This document shows, in pieces, positions 52,589 through 61,047 of a DNA stretch of 64,000 nucleotides (the stretch's first letter is position 1; each line of letters starts with the position of its first letter). The notes under the pieces are model-generated. The model was given only the letters and a program-made list of their open reading frames with translations. It did not search any database and had not been told where the DNA came from. The DNA is taken from assembly GCF_000960975.1 (NCBI RefSeq), contig NZ_CP010803.1, forward strand, positions 1,639,944 through 1,703,943, in the 5' to 3' direction. A program made the position numbers and the translations under genes. Source of the stretch: Martelella endophytica (GTDB taxonomy: Bacteria; Pseudomonadota; Alphaproteobacteria; Rhizobiales; Rhizobiaceae).

Positions 52589-53551
52589 TCAGTCCTTGAC
52601 GAGACCGGCGGCGTTCATGGCCTTGCCGAAGGCCTCGTCACGCTGGGCGAGGTAGTCGACGAAGGCGTCGCCGCCTTCCCACACGACCCCGTAGGAGCGC
52701 TTGGCCATCAGGTCGGCGAATGCGGGGCTGCTGACGACATCGGCCATGACCTCAATCAGCGTCGCGCTGACGTTGTCGGGGAGGTCGCTTGGCCCGCCGA
52801 GGCCACGCCAGCCATTGATCGGAAAGTCGATACCGGTGCTTTCCTTGATGGTCGGCAGGTCCGGATGTGCCGGATCGCGCTCGGTGCCGAGGATCGACAG
52901 CGCCTTGAGTTCGCCGGCATCGATCAATCCCTGAGCCTCGGGAAGCTGGACGACGCCGACATCGATCGCTCCGGATGCCAGCAATTGCAGGGCAGGAGCG
53001 GCGCCTTCGGTCGGCACCCAGAATGCCCTGTTGCCGTCAAGCTCGTTCACCAGCGTGACATAGGCCAGGTGATTGACGCCGCCCTGATTGGCGCCGCCGG
53101 CCCGGATCGCCGCGGCATTTTCCTCGATCGCGGCGGTAAGCGCGTCCATGCTGTCGAACGGGCCGTCCGTTCTGACGACCACGGCGGACGGGTCGGCATT
53201 ATAAAGGCCGAGCGGCGTGAAATCCTTGTAGGTCAGCTCGGATGTGCCGAGCCAATGGAACATCGACAGTTCCGTGGTGATGATGCCTAGCGTGTAACCA
53301 TCGGGATCGGCGTCGGCGATTGCCTTGTGGCCGATGACGCTGCCGCCGCCGGTGCGGTTGACGACATTGATCGGCTGACCCAGCTCTTCTTCCATCAGCG
53401 TTGCCAGGATTCGTCCGGTGGCATCCGTTCCGCCGCCTGCGCCCCAGGGCACGATCAGCGTGATCGGCCGCTCCGGGTATTCGGCGCACGCTGCCGAAAA
53501 ACCACCGACGACGATCACGGTCGTCGCCAGAAGCGTCTTCAGAATATTCAT
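52589..53551 (-). CDS. tctC: Tripartite tricarboxylate transporter substrate-binding protein TctC
   Basis: This is a periplasmic TctC/Bug-family binding protein of 320 residues. A signal peptide covers about residues 1-22 (ending FSAACAEYPE). Then YPERPITLIVPWGAGGGTDA marks the family, with INVVNRTGGGSVIGHKAIAD near residue 60 and the later DLPTIKESTGIDFPINGWRG. The start at 53551 (MNILKTL) follows GGAGGAG; upstream codons to 53599 are not a signal peptide. It leads the transporter operon, with an IclR-family gene divergent from it. Confidence 0.93.
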   Translation of the reverse strand: MNILKTLLATTVIVVGGFSAACAEYPERPITLIVPWGAGGGTDATGRILATLMEEELGQPINVVNRTGGGSVIGHKAIADADPDGYTLGIITTELSMFHWLGTSELTYKDFTPLGLYNADPSAVVVRTDGPFDSMDALTAAIEENAAAIRAGGANQGGVNHLAYVTLVNELDGNRAFWVPTEGAAPALQLLASGAIDVGVVQLPEAQGLIDAGELKALSILGTERDPAHPDLPTIKESTGIDFPINGWRGLGGPSDLPDNVSATLIEVMADVVSSPAFADLMAKRSYGVVWEGGDAFVDYLAQRDEAFGKAMNAAGLVKD

Positions 53552-53721
53552 TGAATTCTCCTCCCAATCTTCCTTTTGGGTTCCGAAAAGAGCCGACAAG
53601 GCCCTGCGGTCCAGAATCCCCCTTTGTTTGACGCGGGCAGGAAAGCCGATGCCCTTTGTGTTCAGAAACGGCGCCGCCGCATCGCAATGGCGTTGAACGT
53701 CAAATCAAACCTCCCGGTAGC

Positions 53722-53739
53722 AATACCGCATAATGGAAC
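53722..53739 (-). promoter_or_regulatory. IclR-type operator, copy A
   Basis: The minus-strand GTTCCATTATGCGGTATT aligns with the copies at 53810 and 53908 (shared GTTCC, central TA and a GG-x-ATT end). It lies in the tctC/iclR divergent region. Confidence 0.45.
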
Positions 53740-53809
53740 GCTGTACCGCGAAATAATGCTCTCACCAGAGACCGAGTGTGTCAACCTAAATCCCAAAAAA
53801 AAGAATAGC

Positions 53810-53827
53810 GTTCCGAATAGTGGGATT
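53810..53827 (+). promoter_or_regulatory. IclR-type operator, copy B
   Basis: GTTCCGAATAGTGGGATT differs from copy C at three positions only. The TCC...GGA ends make it partly palindromic. Confidence 0.55.
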
Positions 53828-53907
53828 TACGGCACGGTGAAGATCGGTTATGGTGTCTCTTGATCAATTCGTTTCAGAAACTATCTTGAGACTGAAACGA
53901 TTTAGAT

Positions 53908-53925
53908 GTTCCGTATAGCAGGATT
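53908..53925 (+). promoter_or_regulatory. IclR-type operator, copy C
   Basis: GTTCCGTATAGCAGGATT, in the same orientation as copy B and 98 bp to its right, lies 51 bases before the iclR start. Autoregulation by the adjacent regulator is likely. Confidence 0.55.
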
Positions 53926-53975
53926 GAATTCCTTATTATGGCAAGCGGGTTCACGGAACGCTTTTGGGGGTAATA

Positions 53976-54770
53976 ATGAAAGACGATCAGACCGCACGGG
54001 GGAAAAGCAGAGGCGACGAGGGGTTGAAGTCGCTGTCGAAGGTGGTGCGCATCCTGGAGTGCTTTTCGGTCAACGACCGTGCATTATCGCTTGCGACGAT
54101 ATGCCAGCGGACTGGGTTTCCCAAGAGCACGACGCACAGGCTGGTGGCTTCCATGCGGGAGGTCGGGTTTCTGGATCAGGACAGGGAGCGCGATAGCTAT
54201 CGCCTGGGGCTCCGGCTGTTCGAGTTCGGCGATATTGTGCTCGCCAATCTCGATGTGCGCCGGGAAGCCCGGCCGATGATGGAATCTCTTCAGCACATGA
54301 CCGGCCAGACCGTTCATCTGGCTGTTTTCGACGGGATGCAGGCCGTTGTCATCCATCGTGTGGGTACCGGAAACGAAAGCCATACCAAAGCGGGCATGAT
54401 CGAGAACGCGCCGGTGCATTGCACGAGCATCGGCAAGGCGATCCTCGCTTTTCAGACGGAAGACGCCGTCGAGCGTGTGATTGCGGCGGGCCTGTCGCGC
54501 TACACCGACCAGACCATGACCGATCCCGATGATCTGCGAAGGGCTCTGGCCGAAATTCGCGAGAAGGGCTATGCCGTGGACAATGAGGAGCATCAGCCAG
54601 GACTGCGATGTCTCGGCGCTCCGATCCACGATCAGAACGGCCGCGTATTCGCCGGCATCAGCGTCAACGGCCCGGCCTGGCAGATTCCCGAAAACGAAAT
54701 CCCGGATCTGGCCAAGATCGTTGTCTATCAGGCGCGCGTGATCTCCCAGCGCCTTGGCTGGCACGACTGA
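53976..54770 (+). CDS. IclR-family transcriptional regulator
   Basis: This is a 264-residue regulator with an N-terminal winged HTH (LSKVVRILECFSVNDRALSL, then LATICQRTGFPKSTTHRLVA) and a C-terminal IclR effector domain (TVHLAVFDGMQAVVIHRVGT, CTSIGKAILAF, and the terminal GISVNGPAWQIP). All hallmarks are intact. GGGGG precedes the ATG at 53976. It is divergent from tctC with three similar operator-like sequences between, so it most likely controls the tctCBA-aldolase operon in response to its substrate or a breakdown product. Confidence 0.92.
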   Translation: MKDDQTARGKSRGDEGLKSLSKVVRILECFSVNDRALSLATICQRTGFPKSTTHRLVASMREVGFLDQDRERDSYRLGLRLFEFGDIVLANLDVRREARPMMESLQHMTGQTVHLAVFDGMQAVVIHRVGTGNESHTKAGMIENAPVHCTSIGKAILAFQTEDAVERVIAAGLSRYTDQTMTDPDDLRRALAEIREKGYAVDNEEHQPGLRCLGAPIHDQNGRVFAGISVNGPAWQIPENEIPDLAKIVVYQARVISQRLGWHD

Positions 54771-54854
54771 GCGGCCGGCCGGAGCTTCGGCGTCTGCGGA
54801 ATTCCGACATCTCCGCTCACGGTCTTTGCCGTGTCAGAGCCTGGGGCTCGATCA

Positions 54855-55877
54855 TCACCCGTTATGCAGAGCGAGCACGCTGGAGCGCGCTATCAGGCTC
54901 GGTTGAACAAAGGTGCGAACGGGCCAAGGGCCTTTACGACCCGCGCCGATCTGTCGGATGAGCAATTCCGCAGCATGGCGGCCCATCTCTTCGACATGCT
55001 GGCTGACGGCGCTGATGGTCGGGGCCACCATCGTCATCCAGAGCGCATCGTCATAGGCCACCACCGAGACATCTTCTGGAACGCGCACACCGTGCTTGCC
55101 AAGCGCCACGTAAAGGCGTTGCGAGACGACGCTGTTGGCCGAGAAGATCGCGGTGATCGACCTTGATTTCAGCGCGCCAACAAAACGGTCAAGACCGGAG
55201 GCGATTTCCGCGTCGGAGGATCCGAGCTTGAAAATGAGGTCTTCCGGCACGGCAAGTCCGCGCTCCGTGAAGGCTTCGCGCCAGCCCTCGATGCGCGCCC
55301 GTCCTGTCGTCCACTGGTCGTGATCGATGAGGAGGGCGATCCGTTCATGACCGAAGCCGATCAGATGTTCGGTCGCCATCTTGCCGCCGGCTCGGTTGTC
55401 GCCTGCGACAAGGGCGTTGTCGTCGCTGACGGAGCGGTCGACCTGCAGGACCGGTCGGCCGAAATCGCGCACGCTTGCCACCGCTTCTGCGGAGACCGGC
55501 GTGATCGCGATTGCCGAAACACCCATGGCGATCAGCGACTTCACTGCCGCCCTTTGCTCCTTCGGATCGGCGCGGTCTATGATCAGGATGACCTCGTATC
55601 CTTCCGCCCGCGCGACCTCCTGAAAACCGGTGGCAAGCTCGGCATAGAAGGGGTCCAGAATGCTTGAGACCACGAGGCCGATCTGTGTGCTGGAGCCCTG
55701 CCTGAGATTGCGGGCATTGAGGTCGGGCACATAGCCGATCTTCTGCGCCGCTGCGACGACGCGCGCCTTGACGTCTGCCGCGACATAGCCCTTGCCGCTG
55801 AGTGCGCGCGAGACGGTCGATGTCGAAAGACCGACCGCCTCCGCAATATCGCCGATCGTGACGCGCTTATCTGCCAT
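54855..55877 (-). CDS. LacI-family transcriptional regulator
   Basis: This 340-residue repressor has the LacI helix-turn-helix at its N-terminus (VTIGDIAEAVGLSTSTVSRA, then LSGKGYVAADVKARV) with the hinge RNLRQGSSTQIGLVV, and a periplasmic-binding-like sugar sensor domain. It is the last gene of the mannosidase operon, 29 bases after the third DapA-family gene. Two matching LacI-type operators (60860 and 61012) flank the divergent promoters five genes upstream. It is thus the probable local repressor, induced by a mannoside-derived sugar; the inducer is inferred. Confidence 0.93.
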   Translation of the reverse strand: MADKRVTIGDIAEAVGLSTSTVSRALSGKGYVAADVKARVVAAAQKIGYVPDLNARNLRQGSSTQIGLVVSSILDPFYAELATGFQEVARAEGYEVILIIDRADPKEQRAAVKSLIAMGVSAIAITPVSAEAVASVRDFGRPVLQVDRSVSDDNALVAGDNRAGGKMATEHLIGFGHERIALLIDHDQWTTGRARIEGWREAFTERGLAVPEDLIFKLGSSDAEIASGLDRFVGALKSRSITAIFSANSVVSQRLYVALGKHGVRVPEDVSVVAYDDALWMTMVAPTISAVSQHVEEMGRHAAELLIRQIGAGRKGPWPVRTFVQPSLIARSSVLALHNG

Positions 55878-55906
55878 GGAGTACGTGCCTCATCAAAAAT
55901 GCTCTT

Positions 55907-56794
55907 TTAGCGCGTTTTCTGGTATCTGTTGAAGTATTCATCAAGAGCGAAAAGACCGGTGCAGTCGCTGCGCGTCGTCAGCCGCCCCAAAACGCGTGAG
56001 AAACTGGTCAGGCCGACCCCATAATTTTCGCTGAGCAGTGCCTTGGCAGATCCGGGATAGCTCTGCTCCAGCGCCATATCCCCGGCGGTCAGCAGCAGTG
56101 AGAGCGCATCAGTCTCCTCGGTCGCCGCCCGCTCAAGCATGTCCGGAAAGACATTGGCCATGAGACCGCAGAATCCGTCCGCACCGGCCTTGAACGAGGC
56201 CCGAAATGTTGCCACTTCGGCGTTCATAAGCTTCAGCCGGCTGCCGCCGACAATGTCGATCCGGCGCTTGATTCGCGCAAGATCGCAGCATGTATCCTTC
56301 AAAAAGGTGAAGCGTCCGCTCTCAGCCGCACAGGCAAGAGCCTTGTCCGAGATCAGGCGCTTATAGGGGCGGGGCGCCTCGTAGAGACCTAGATCGCCGC
56401 TGCTATCGGCGATGATCGTCTCAAGACATTGGAGAAAACGCTCGTCGCTTTCACCCTCTTCGACGAGGTGTCCGGTCAAAAGCACGGCGCAATCGACGCC
56501 GCCGATTGCCCTTACGCGCGCAATTGCCTCAGGCCAGGCTTCGTTTTCCTTGCAGAACACCGAAGCGGCAATGGGAACGCGCCCCGCCACGGCGCGGACT
56601 GAAGCAGCGACGATCTCGGCGCGCTCAACATCATTCATCGAAAGCGGTTCGGCAGAAAGTCCTGTGACCAGCAGGCCGGCAACGCCGCGCGCGAGATAGA
56701 AGTCGACAAGACCCTGGATGGCCCCATAGTCGATCTCCCCGTTTTCCAGAAACGGCGTGAGGAGGGGCGGCCAGATTTCGGGTTGGCGGGCCAT
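55907..56794 (-). CDS. DapA-family protein 3 (divergent, in mannosidase operon)
   Basis: This 295-residue TIM-barrel protein belongs to the DapA family, but its substrate loop reads LLVTGLSAEPLSM where typical members have GTTGE or GSTGE. The Schiff-base Lys is kept in FTFLKDTCCDLAR near residue 165 and the Tyr in LGLYEAPRPYK near 137. The changed loop suggests a non-canonical substrate without the usual 2-oxo-acid carboxylate contact. It is coupled to the GH38 gene with two bases between. A catabolic aldolase/lyase role for a sugar acid or amino sugar is inferred from context only. Confidence 0.8.
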   Translation of the reverse strand: MARQPEIWPPLLTPFLENGEIDYGAIQGLVDFYLARGVAGLLVTGLSAEPLSMNDVERAEIVAASVRAVAGRVPIAASVFCKENEAWPEAIARVRAIGGVDCAVLLTGHLVEEGESDERFLQCLETIIADSSGDLGLYEAPRPYKRLISDKALACAAESGRFTFLKDTCCDLARIKRRIDIVGGSRLKLMNAEVATFRASFKAGADGFCGLMANVFPDMLERAATEETDALSLLLTAGDMALEQSYPGSAKALLSENYGVGLTSFSRVLGRLTTRSDCTGLFALDEYFNRYQKTR

Positions 56795-56796
56795 GG

Positions 56797-59295
56797 TCAG
56801 ATCCCTTCGGACAGGAGGTGAAATTGGCGGTCGGGCTCGAACTCGAGAAGATCGAGGGTGACGATCTTGCCGGAAGGCGTGACGGCGAGCGTACGGATTT
56901 CGAAAGGTTCGAGGTCGAGCGAAAGCAGATGGCCGCCGGCAAAGTCAAGCCCAAGCCGGGCCGCAATCGGGCCGGACGTGTCATTGACGAAACGCATAAC
57001 GGTTGCCGCAGGATCGTCTTCCCAGGGTTTGAGCGCCGTCAGCCGCAGTCCGGACGTTTCCTCAAGGCCGGAAATCAGCCCGCGCGCGGCGGGCACGTCG
57101 CCGGGATGGAAGCTTTCCATCATCACCCGGGGCGGCATGACCATCATTTCGGCAAGCCGGCTTGCCTCTCCCATATCGTCGCCCGTCTGGGGCAAAAGCC
57201 GCACGATGAAGCGCTGCAGGCCTTGATCCTGATAGTGATAATGCTCGTTGTCGCGCAGCTCGCGCGGATCATGCCAGGCAAAGACAGGGCTTCTCGCGGC
57301 GGTGATGCCGATATCGCCATCGACGCAGTCATAGGCGTATTTGGCGTTGTTGATCACGCTGATCCGCTTGCCATCCGAACTGGCGACGCTGACCCAGCGC
57401 TGGCCGGGATATTCGAGACCGTCCGCAGGCCGCTCCACATAGCCATATTGCATCTGGTAGCGCGCCTCACTGGACGAAACCGCCGTCGGATAGCGCAGTT
57501 TCAGAAGGTGAAGCTCTTCCTGCCAGTCGATTTCGGTCCGGATTTCAAGCGAGCGGGCATTGCTGTCGAGCACGAAGAGTTCGCTCAGGCGCGAGCGTCC
57601 GAGGCGGGCATTGACGCGGATGGCGGCGCGAACCGGGCCGGCATCCTCGATGTGGATGCTCTCGACTTCGAACTGGCGGCCCTGGCCCACATAGGTCTCG
57701 ACCCGGTGGCCCCAGGTGTCGGAACCATCGGGCGATACGACGGTATGGACAGCGCCTTTGGCAGGGGCGAGATCCTGCCCGTCGGCAAGAGTGACGAATT
57801 CGTCAAGCCAGCCGGTCTGCGGGTTGATCGTCACCCGCAGATGCGCGTTCTCGATGGTGGTGCCGTGAGCGCGTGCCTGGACCTGCGGTGTGGTTTGCGG
57901 CGTATCGGTCCTACGCACGCGATAGAGCCTGTGGCCGAAGGCCGGCACCTTGGCGGGAAAGGCAATGCGGGCGCGATAGCGGTCGCGGAAGATGTCTTCC
58001 TCGCGGATCGTCGCATCGGCCCTGATCTTCTGCCAGGGCGTCTCCTCGCCATCCTCGGCGCTGACGATCCAGTTTCCCGGCAGGAAGGAGAGCTCCAGCT
58101 CGGCCGTGATCTCGGTTTCGAACGGATGCGGGTTGAAGACGATGACCGGCTGTGTTTCCTCGTCTGCCGGTATGGCGATGTCGCGGGCGGCGATCTGCAG
58201 GGCGCGGTTGGTGACCCTGTCTGCCGTCGCGATCACGCCGCCAAGGGCATGGACCGCGTCTTCGCAGGCGGGAAGGATCGAGCTTCCTGGCAGGATGTCG
58301 TGGAACTGGTTGAAGAGCAGCGTCTTCCATGCCTCGTCGAGCTTTTCGTTGGGATAGGAGAGCCCCTGTGTGGCTGCGGAAAGCGTGGCATAGCGCTCCG
58401 CCTCCAGAAGTGCGGCTTCTGCCTTCAGATTCATCTGCTTGATCTTCGCAAAGGCCGCGTAGCACCCGGCGGCGTGGCGCTGAAGCTCGCCCTCGTGAAC
58501 CGGCATGGGCTTGCCGTTCTTCCGGCGCGCCTCGAAATAGCGGTCGGGGCCGGACATGACCAGTCTTCCGAACCGGCCGTCCGCATCAAGCGCCTCGATG
58601 CTCTTCAGGTTTCGCCGGGTCGGGCCGCCGCCATGATTGCCGACGCCATAGAAGACCATGGCCTCGTCCTCAAGTGCCGCGCCGATCTTGCTGATGGCTG
58701 CCTCCATGTGGCGATCGACGTCTTCCGCGGTCGTGCAGTATTCATGCGGGATGCGGTAGGCATCAACGGAGGCGCCGCCAAGGCCCTGCCATTCAAACAG
58801 CGTATGCGGCATGTCGATTTCGTGCGGGCCGGGGCGCAGGAAGCAGTAGGAGGCGATGCGGTGGCCGGCAAGCACCTGCGGCAGGGCCGCGGAGTGGCCG
58901 AAGGGGTCGGCATTGAGGCCGACATTGGCGATGCCGCCGAAATGCTCCAGCAGATAGCGTTGGCCGATCAGGCCCTGGCGCACGAAGGATTCGAGGTTCG
59001 GCAGATTGCAGTCCGGCTCGACCCACCAGCCGCCGACCATGGCGATGCGCCCGGACATGACGAGGTCGCGAAGCCGGGAGAACAGCTTTGGGTCGCTCTC
59101 GCGGATCCAGTCGACGACGGCGACCTGTTCGAAGGTGAAGACGTAATCCTCGAACTCCTCCAGAAGGGCGACGGCTGCGGCAAGCGTCGCGCGGGCCTCC
59201 TGATAGCCTTCCGTCCAGCGCCACAGCCAGACGGGATCGAGATGGGCATGGCCGACCATGTGAATGGTGGCAAAACGCGATTTCTGCTCATACAT
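56797..59295 (-). CDS. Glycoside hydrolase family 38 alpha-mannosidase
   Basis: This 832-residue enzyme of the GH38 family retains the zinc-dependent alpha-mannosidase core. Zinc ligands appear in IHMVGHAHLDPVWLWRWTEG (His and Asp), and the nucleophile Asp region in NVGLNADPFGHSAALPQVLA; the second conserved His-containing segment is DMPHTLFEWQ. A mid-domain (NQFHDILPGSSILPACEDAV with conserved His) and the C-terminal beta domains are present. No signal peptide is seen, so it acts in the cytoplasm on imported mannosides. The start overlaps the SIS stop by eight bases. Confidence 0.92.
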   Translation of the reverse strand: MYEQKSRFATIHMVGHAHLDPVWLWRWTEGYQEARATLAAAVALLEEFEDYVFTFEQVAVVDWIRESDPKLFSRLRDLVMSGRIAMVGGWWVEPDCNLPNLESFVRQGLIGQRYLLEHFGGIANVGLNADPFGHSAALPQVLAGHRIASYCFLRPGPHEIDMPHTLFEWQGLGGASVDAYRIPHEYCTTAEDVDRHMEAAISKIGAALEDEAMVFYGVGNHGGGPTRRNLKSIEALDADGRFGRLVMSGPDRYFEARRKNGKPMPVHEGELQRHAAGCYAAFAKIKQMNLKAEAALLEAERYATLSAATQGLSYPNEKLDEAWKTLLFNQFHDILPGSSILPACEDAVHALGGVIATADRVTNRALQIAARDIAIPADEETQPVIVFNPHPFETEITAELELSFLPGNWIVSAEDGEETPWQKIRADATIREEDIFRDRYRARIAFPAKVPAFGHRLYRVRRTDTPQTTPQVQARAHGTTIENAHLRVTINPQTGWLDEFVTLADGQDLAPAKGAVHTVVSPDGSDTWGHRVETYVGQGRQFEVESIHIEDAGPVRAAIRVNARLGRSRLSELFVLDSNARSLEIRTEIDWQEELHLLKLRYPTAVSSSEARYQMQYGYVERPADGLEYPGQRWVSVASSDGKRISVINNAKYAYDCVDGDIGITAARSPVFAWHDPRELRDNEHYHYQDQGLQRFIVRLLPQTGDDMGEASRLAEMMVMPPRVMMESFHPGDVPAARGLISGLEETSGLRLTALKPWEDDPAATVMRFVNDTSGPIAARLGLDFAGGHLLSLDLEPFEIRTLAVTPSGKIVTLDLLEFEPDRQFHLLSEGI

Positions 59296-59866
59296 TTTCG
59301 CTCTCCGCGACGAGTGTTTCCAGACGGGCGCAGATCAGGTGCATGGCAAGCTGGTGCATTTCCTGAATGCGGGCGGTCATCGTGTGGGGTGAAATGAAGG
59401 CGAGGCTGCAATCCTTCGCGATTTCGGCACCGTTCTGGCCGGTGAAGAGAACGGTTTTGGCGCCTTTTGCCCAGGCGGCGGCGATCCCCGAGCGGATATT
59501 TTCCGACCGTCCGCTCGTGGAAAAGGCAATGACGATATCCTGCGGCCCGGCAAGAGCCGTGACCTGGCGGGCGAAAACGGCATCGAAAGAGAAGTCGTTG
59601 CCGATGCAGGTGAGCGCCGAGACATCGGCGGAGAGGCATGTGGCGGGCAGGGGGCGGCGGTTGGACTTGTAGCGCCCAATCAGTTCGCCGCTGAAATGCA
59701 GCGCTTCTGCGGCCGAACCGCCATTGCCGAACAGATAGACGCAACCGCCCGCACAGACGTTCTGCCAGATCGCGTCAGCGATGGCGATGATATCGGGAAG
59801 GCGAGCCCGCATTTCCGCGTTCATGGCAAAATGGGCCGCCATCTCTTCTTCCAGGCTTGCCGTCAT
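59288..59866 (-). CDS. SIS-domain sugar-phosphate isomerase-like protein (GmhA/DiaA type)
   Basis: This 192-residue SIS protein resembles phosphoheptose isomerase/DiaA-type proteins. The sugar-phosphate loop is VYLFGNGGSAAEALHFSGEL, followed by LTCIGNDFSFDAVFARQVTA, the second loop VIAFSTSGRSENIRSGIAAA and a C-terminal HTMTARIQEMHQLAMHLICA. In this operon it more probably isomerises or binds a catabolic sugar phosphate than makes LPS heptose. The start ATG overlaps the ROK stop (ATGA at 59863-59866). The residues Ser/Thr in the loops needed for phosphate binding are conserved. Confidence 0.87.
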   Translation of the reverse strand: MTASLEEEMAAHFAMNAEMRARLPDIIAIADAIWQNVCAGGCVYLFGNGGSAAEALHFSGELIGRYKSNRRPLPATCLSADVSALTCIGNDFSFDAVFARQVTALAGPQDIVIAFSTSGRSENIRSGIAAAWAKGAKTVLFTGQNGAEIAKDCSLAFISPHTMTARIQEMHQLAMHLICARLETLVAESENV

Positions 59867-60828
59867 TCTCTGATCCTCACCTTGACGCCCGTGGCGCTGC
59901 CGATTTCGTTCCATGCGACGGCGGCCGCAGAGGCGACGCCCGAATTGCGGCCGAAGCCCGTCTTGCGCACCGTCAGGCGTTGACCGACGCCGGCGGCCAT
60001 GCTGCTGCCGACGAGCGCCATCGCGGGCGCGAAGAGCTCCCCATCGGCCTCGGTCACGCCGCCGCCGATCACCAGCAGGGCGGGATCGAACAGATCGGCG
60101 GCCGCGCGCACCGCACGGGCAAGCATGCTCATCGAACTCTCCCAGAAGGCACGGGCCTCCCCGTCGCCGGCAAGCGCCGCTTCGGCGACGTCGCGCGCGG
60201 AAAAGGACCGCGGCGTCGCCATGCACGTGGTCTTGGCCTCGGTGTAGCGCTTGCCGATCGATGTTCCCGAGACATAGGCTTCAAAACATCCCGTCAGGCC
60301 GCAGTTACAGGCGCGGCCATCGTAAATCAGCGGGATGTGGCCGAGCTCCGACCCGTTGCCGGTATGGCCGGTATAAAGAAAGCCATCGGTGATGACGCCG
60401 CAGCCAATCCCCGAAGAGACGGTGATATAGGTCACGTCCCTCACCGCGTCGGGATTGTCCCAGAGCGCCGTGGCGATTGCGCCCGCAGCCGCGTCATTCT
60501 GCAGATAGGCCTTCGCGCCGAAGCTGGTTTCCATCTGCCTTGTCAGCGGTATGCGATCCCAGTCCGGCAGGTTGGGCGGAGACAGGACCAGGCCTTTTTC
60601 GAGGTCGAGCGGTCCGCCGCAGGCAATGCCCGTTCCCTTTATGGTGAGCCCGTTCTTTCTGGCGTGGGCCTCTGCTGTCCGGCCGAGCCGCTCGATCAGC
60701 GCCAGGCTCGGCTCCGCCCTGACGGGCGAGCGCTCGCGAGACTGAAAGGCGATTGCGCCATCGGCATGCACGAGGCCGACGGCGATCTTGGTGGCCCCGA
60801 TATCCACCGCCAGGACGACGGGCGTCAT
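59863..60828 (-). CDS. ROK-family sugar kinase
   Basis: This is a 321-residue ROK protein without a DNA-binding HTH, so it is a kinase rather than a NagC-type repressor. The N-terminal phosphate motif is VVLAVDIGATKIAVGLVHAD; catalytic Asp in AYLQNDAAAGAIATALW, substrate loop GHTGNGSELGHIPL, and the ROK zinc cluster (CNCGLTGCFEAYVSG) are present. Typical substrates are glucose, mannose, N-acetylmannosamine or N-acetylglucosamine. Start options are 60828 (MTPVVLAV, GAGACACT upstream) and 60849 (MAEQRD). It is the first gene of the mannosidase operon. Confidence 0.9.
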   Translation of the reverse strand: MTPVVLAVDIGATKIAVGLVHADGAIAFQSRERSPVRAEPSLALIERLGRTAEAHARKNGLTIKGTGIACGGPLDLEKGLVLSPPNLPDWDRIPLTRQMETSFGAKAYLQNDAAAGAIATALWDNPDAVRDVTYITVSSGIGCGVITDGFLYTGHTGNGSELGHIPLIYDGRACNCGLTGCFEAYVSGTSIGKRYTEAKTTCMATPRSFSARDVAEAALAGDGEARAFWESSMSMLARAVRAAADLFDPALLVIGGGVTEADGELFAPAMALVGSSMAAGVGQRLTVRKTGFGRNSGVASAAAVAWNEIGSATGVKVRIRE

Positions 60829-60859
60829 AGTGTCTCTTTGTTCTGCCATATCACTTATC

Positions 60860-60873
60860 TGGTAACGATTGCA
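60860..60873. promoter_or_regulatory. LacI-type operator at the ROK promoter
   Basis: TGGTAACGATTGCA matches the copy at 61012 at 11 of 14 positions and has the LacI-family centre CG with TG and CA ends. It lies 32 bases before the ROK start. Confidence 0.6.
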
Positions 60874-61011
60874 TGTCTGTATCATTGGCATGCGCCTTAA
60901 ATTTAGTCAATACATCAAAGAGAAGTCCCGAAAAAGGCTATTTTTAGGGGCAGAATTCGCGTATTGAGCGTGAAATTTGGTGCGAGGCTTTGTTGACCAG
61001 CGAAAAATATG

Positions 61012-61025
61012 TGATATCGTTTGCA
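61012..61025. promoter_or_regulatory. LacI-type operator at the ABC importer promoter
   Basis: TGATATCGTTTGCA, in the same orientation as the site at 60860, fits the pattern TG-R-TA-W-CG-W-TTGCA with it. It lies 22 bases before the binding-protein start, where a bound repressor would block transcription. Confidence 0.6.
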
Positions 61026-61047
61026 GGTCTTTTAGGGAGGAAACAAC

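Noticed and set aside
56818..59397. 859-codon plus-strand frame opposite the GH38 gene
   Set aside because: It is antisense to a clear mannosidase with catalytic motifs; the frame is open only because of GC-rich codon structure and has no domain signature.
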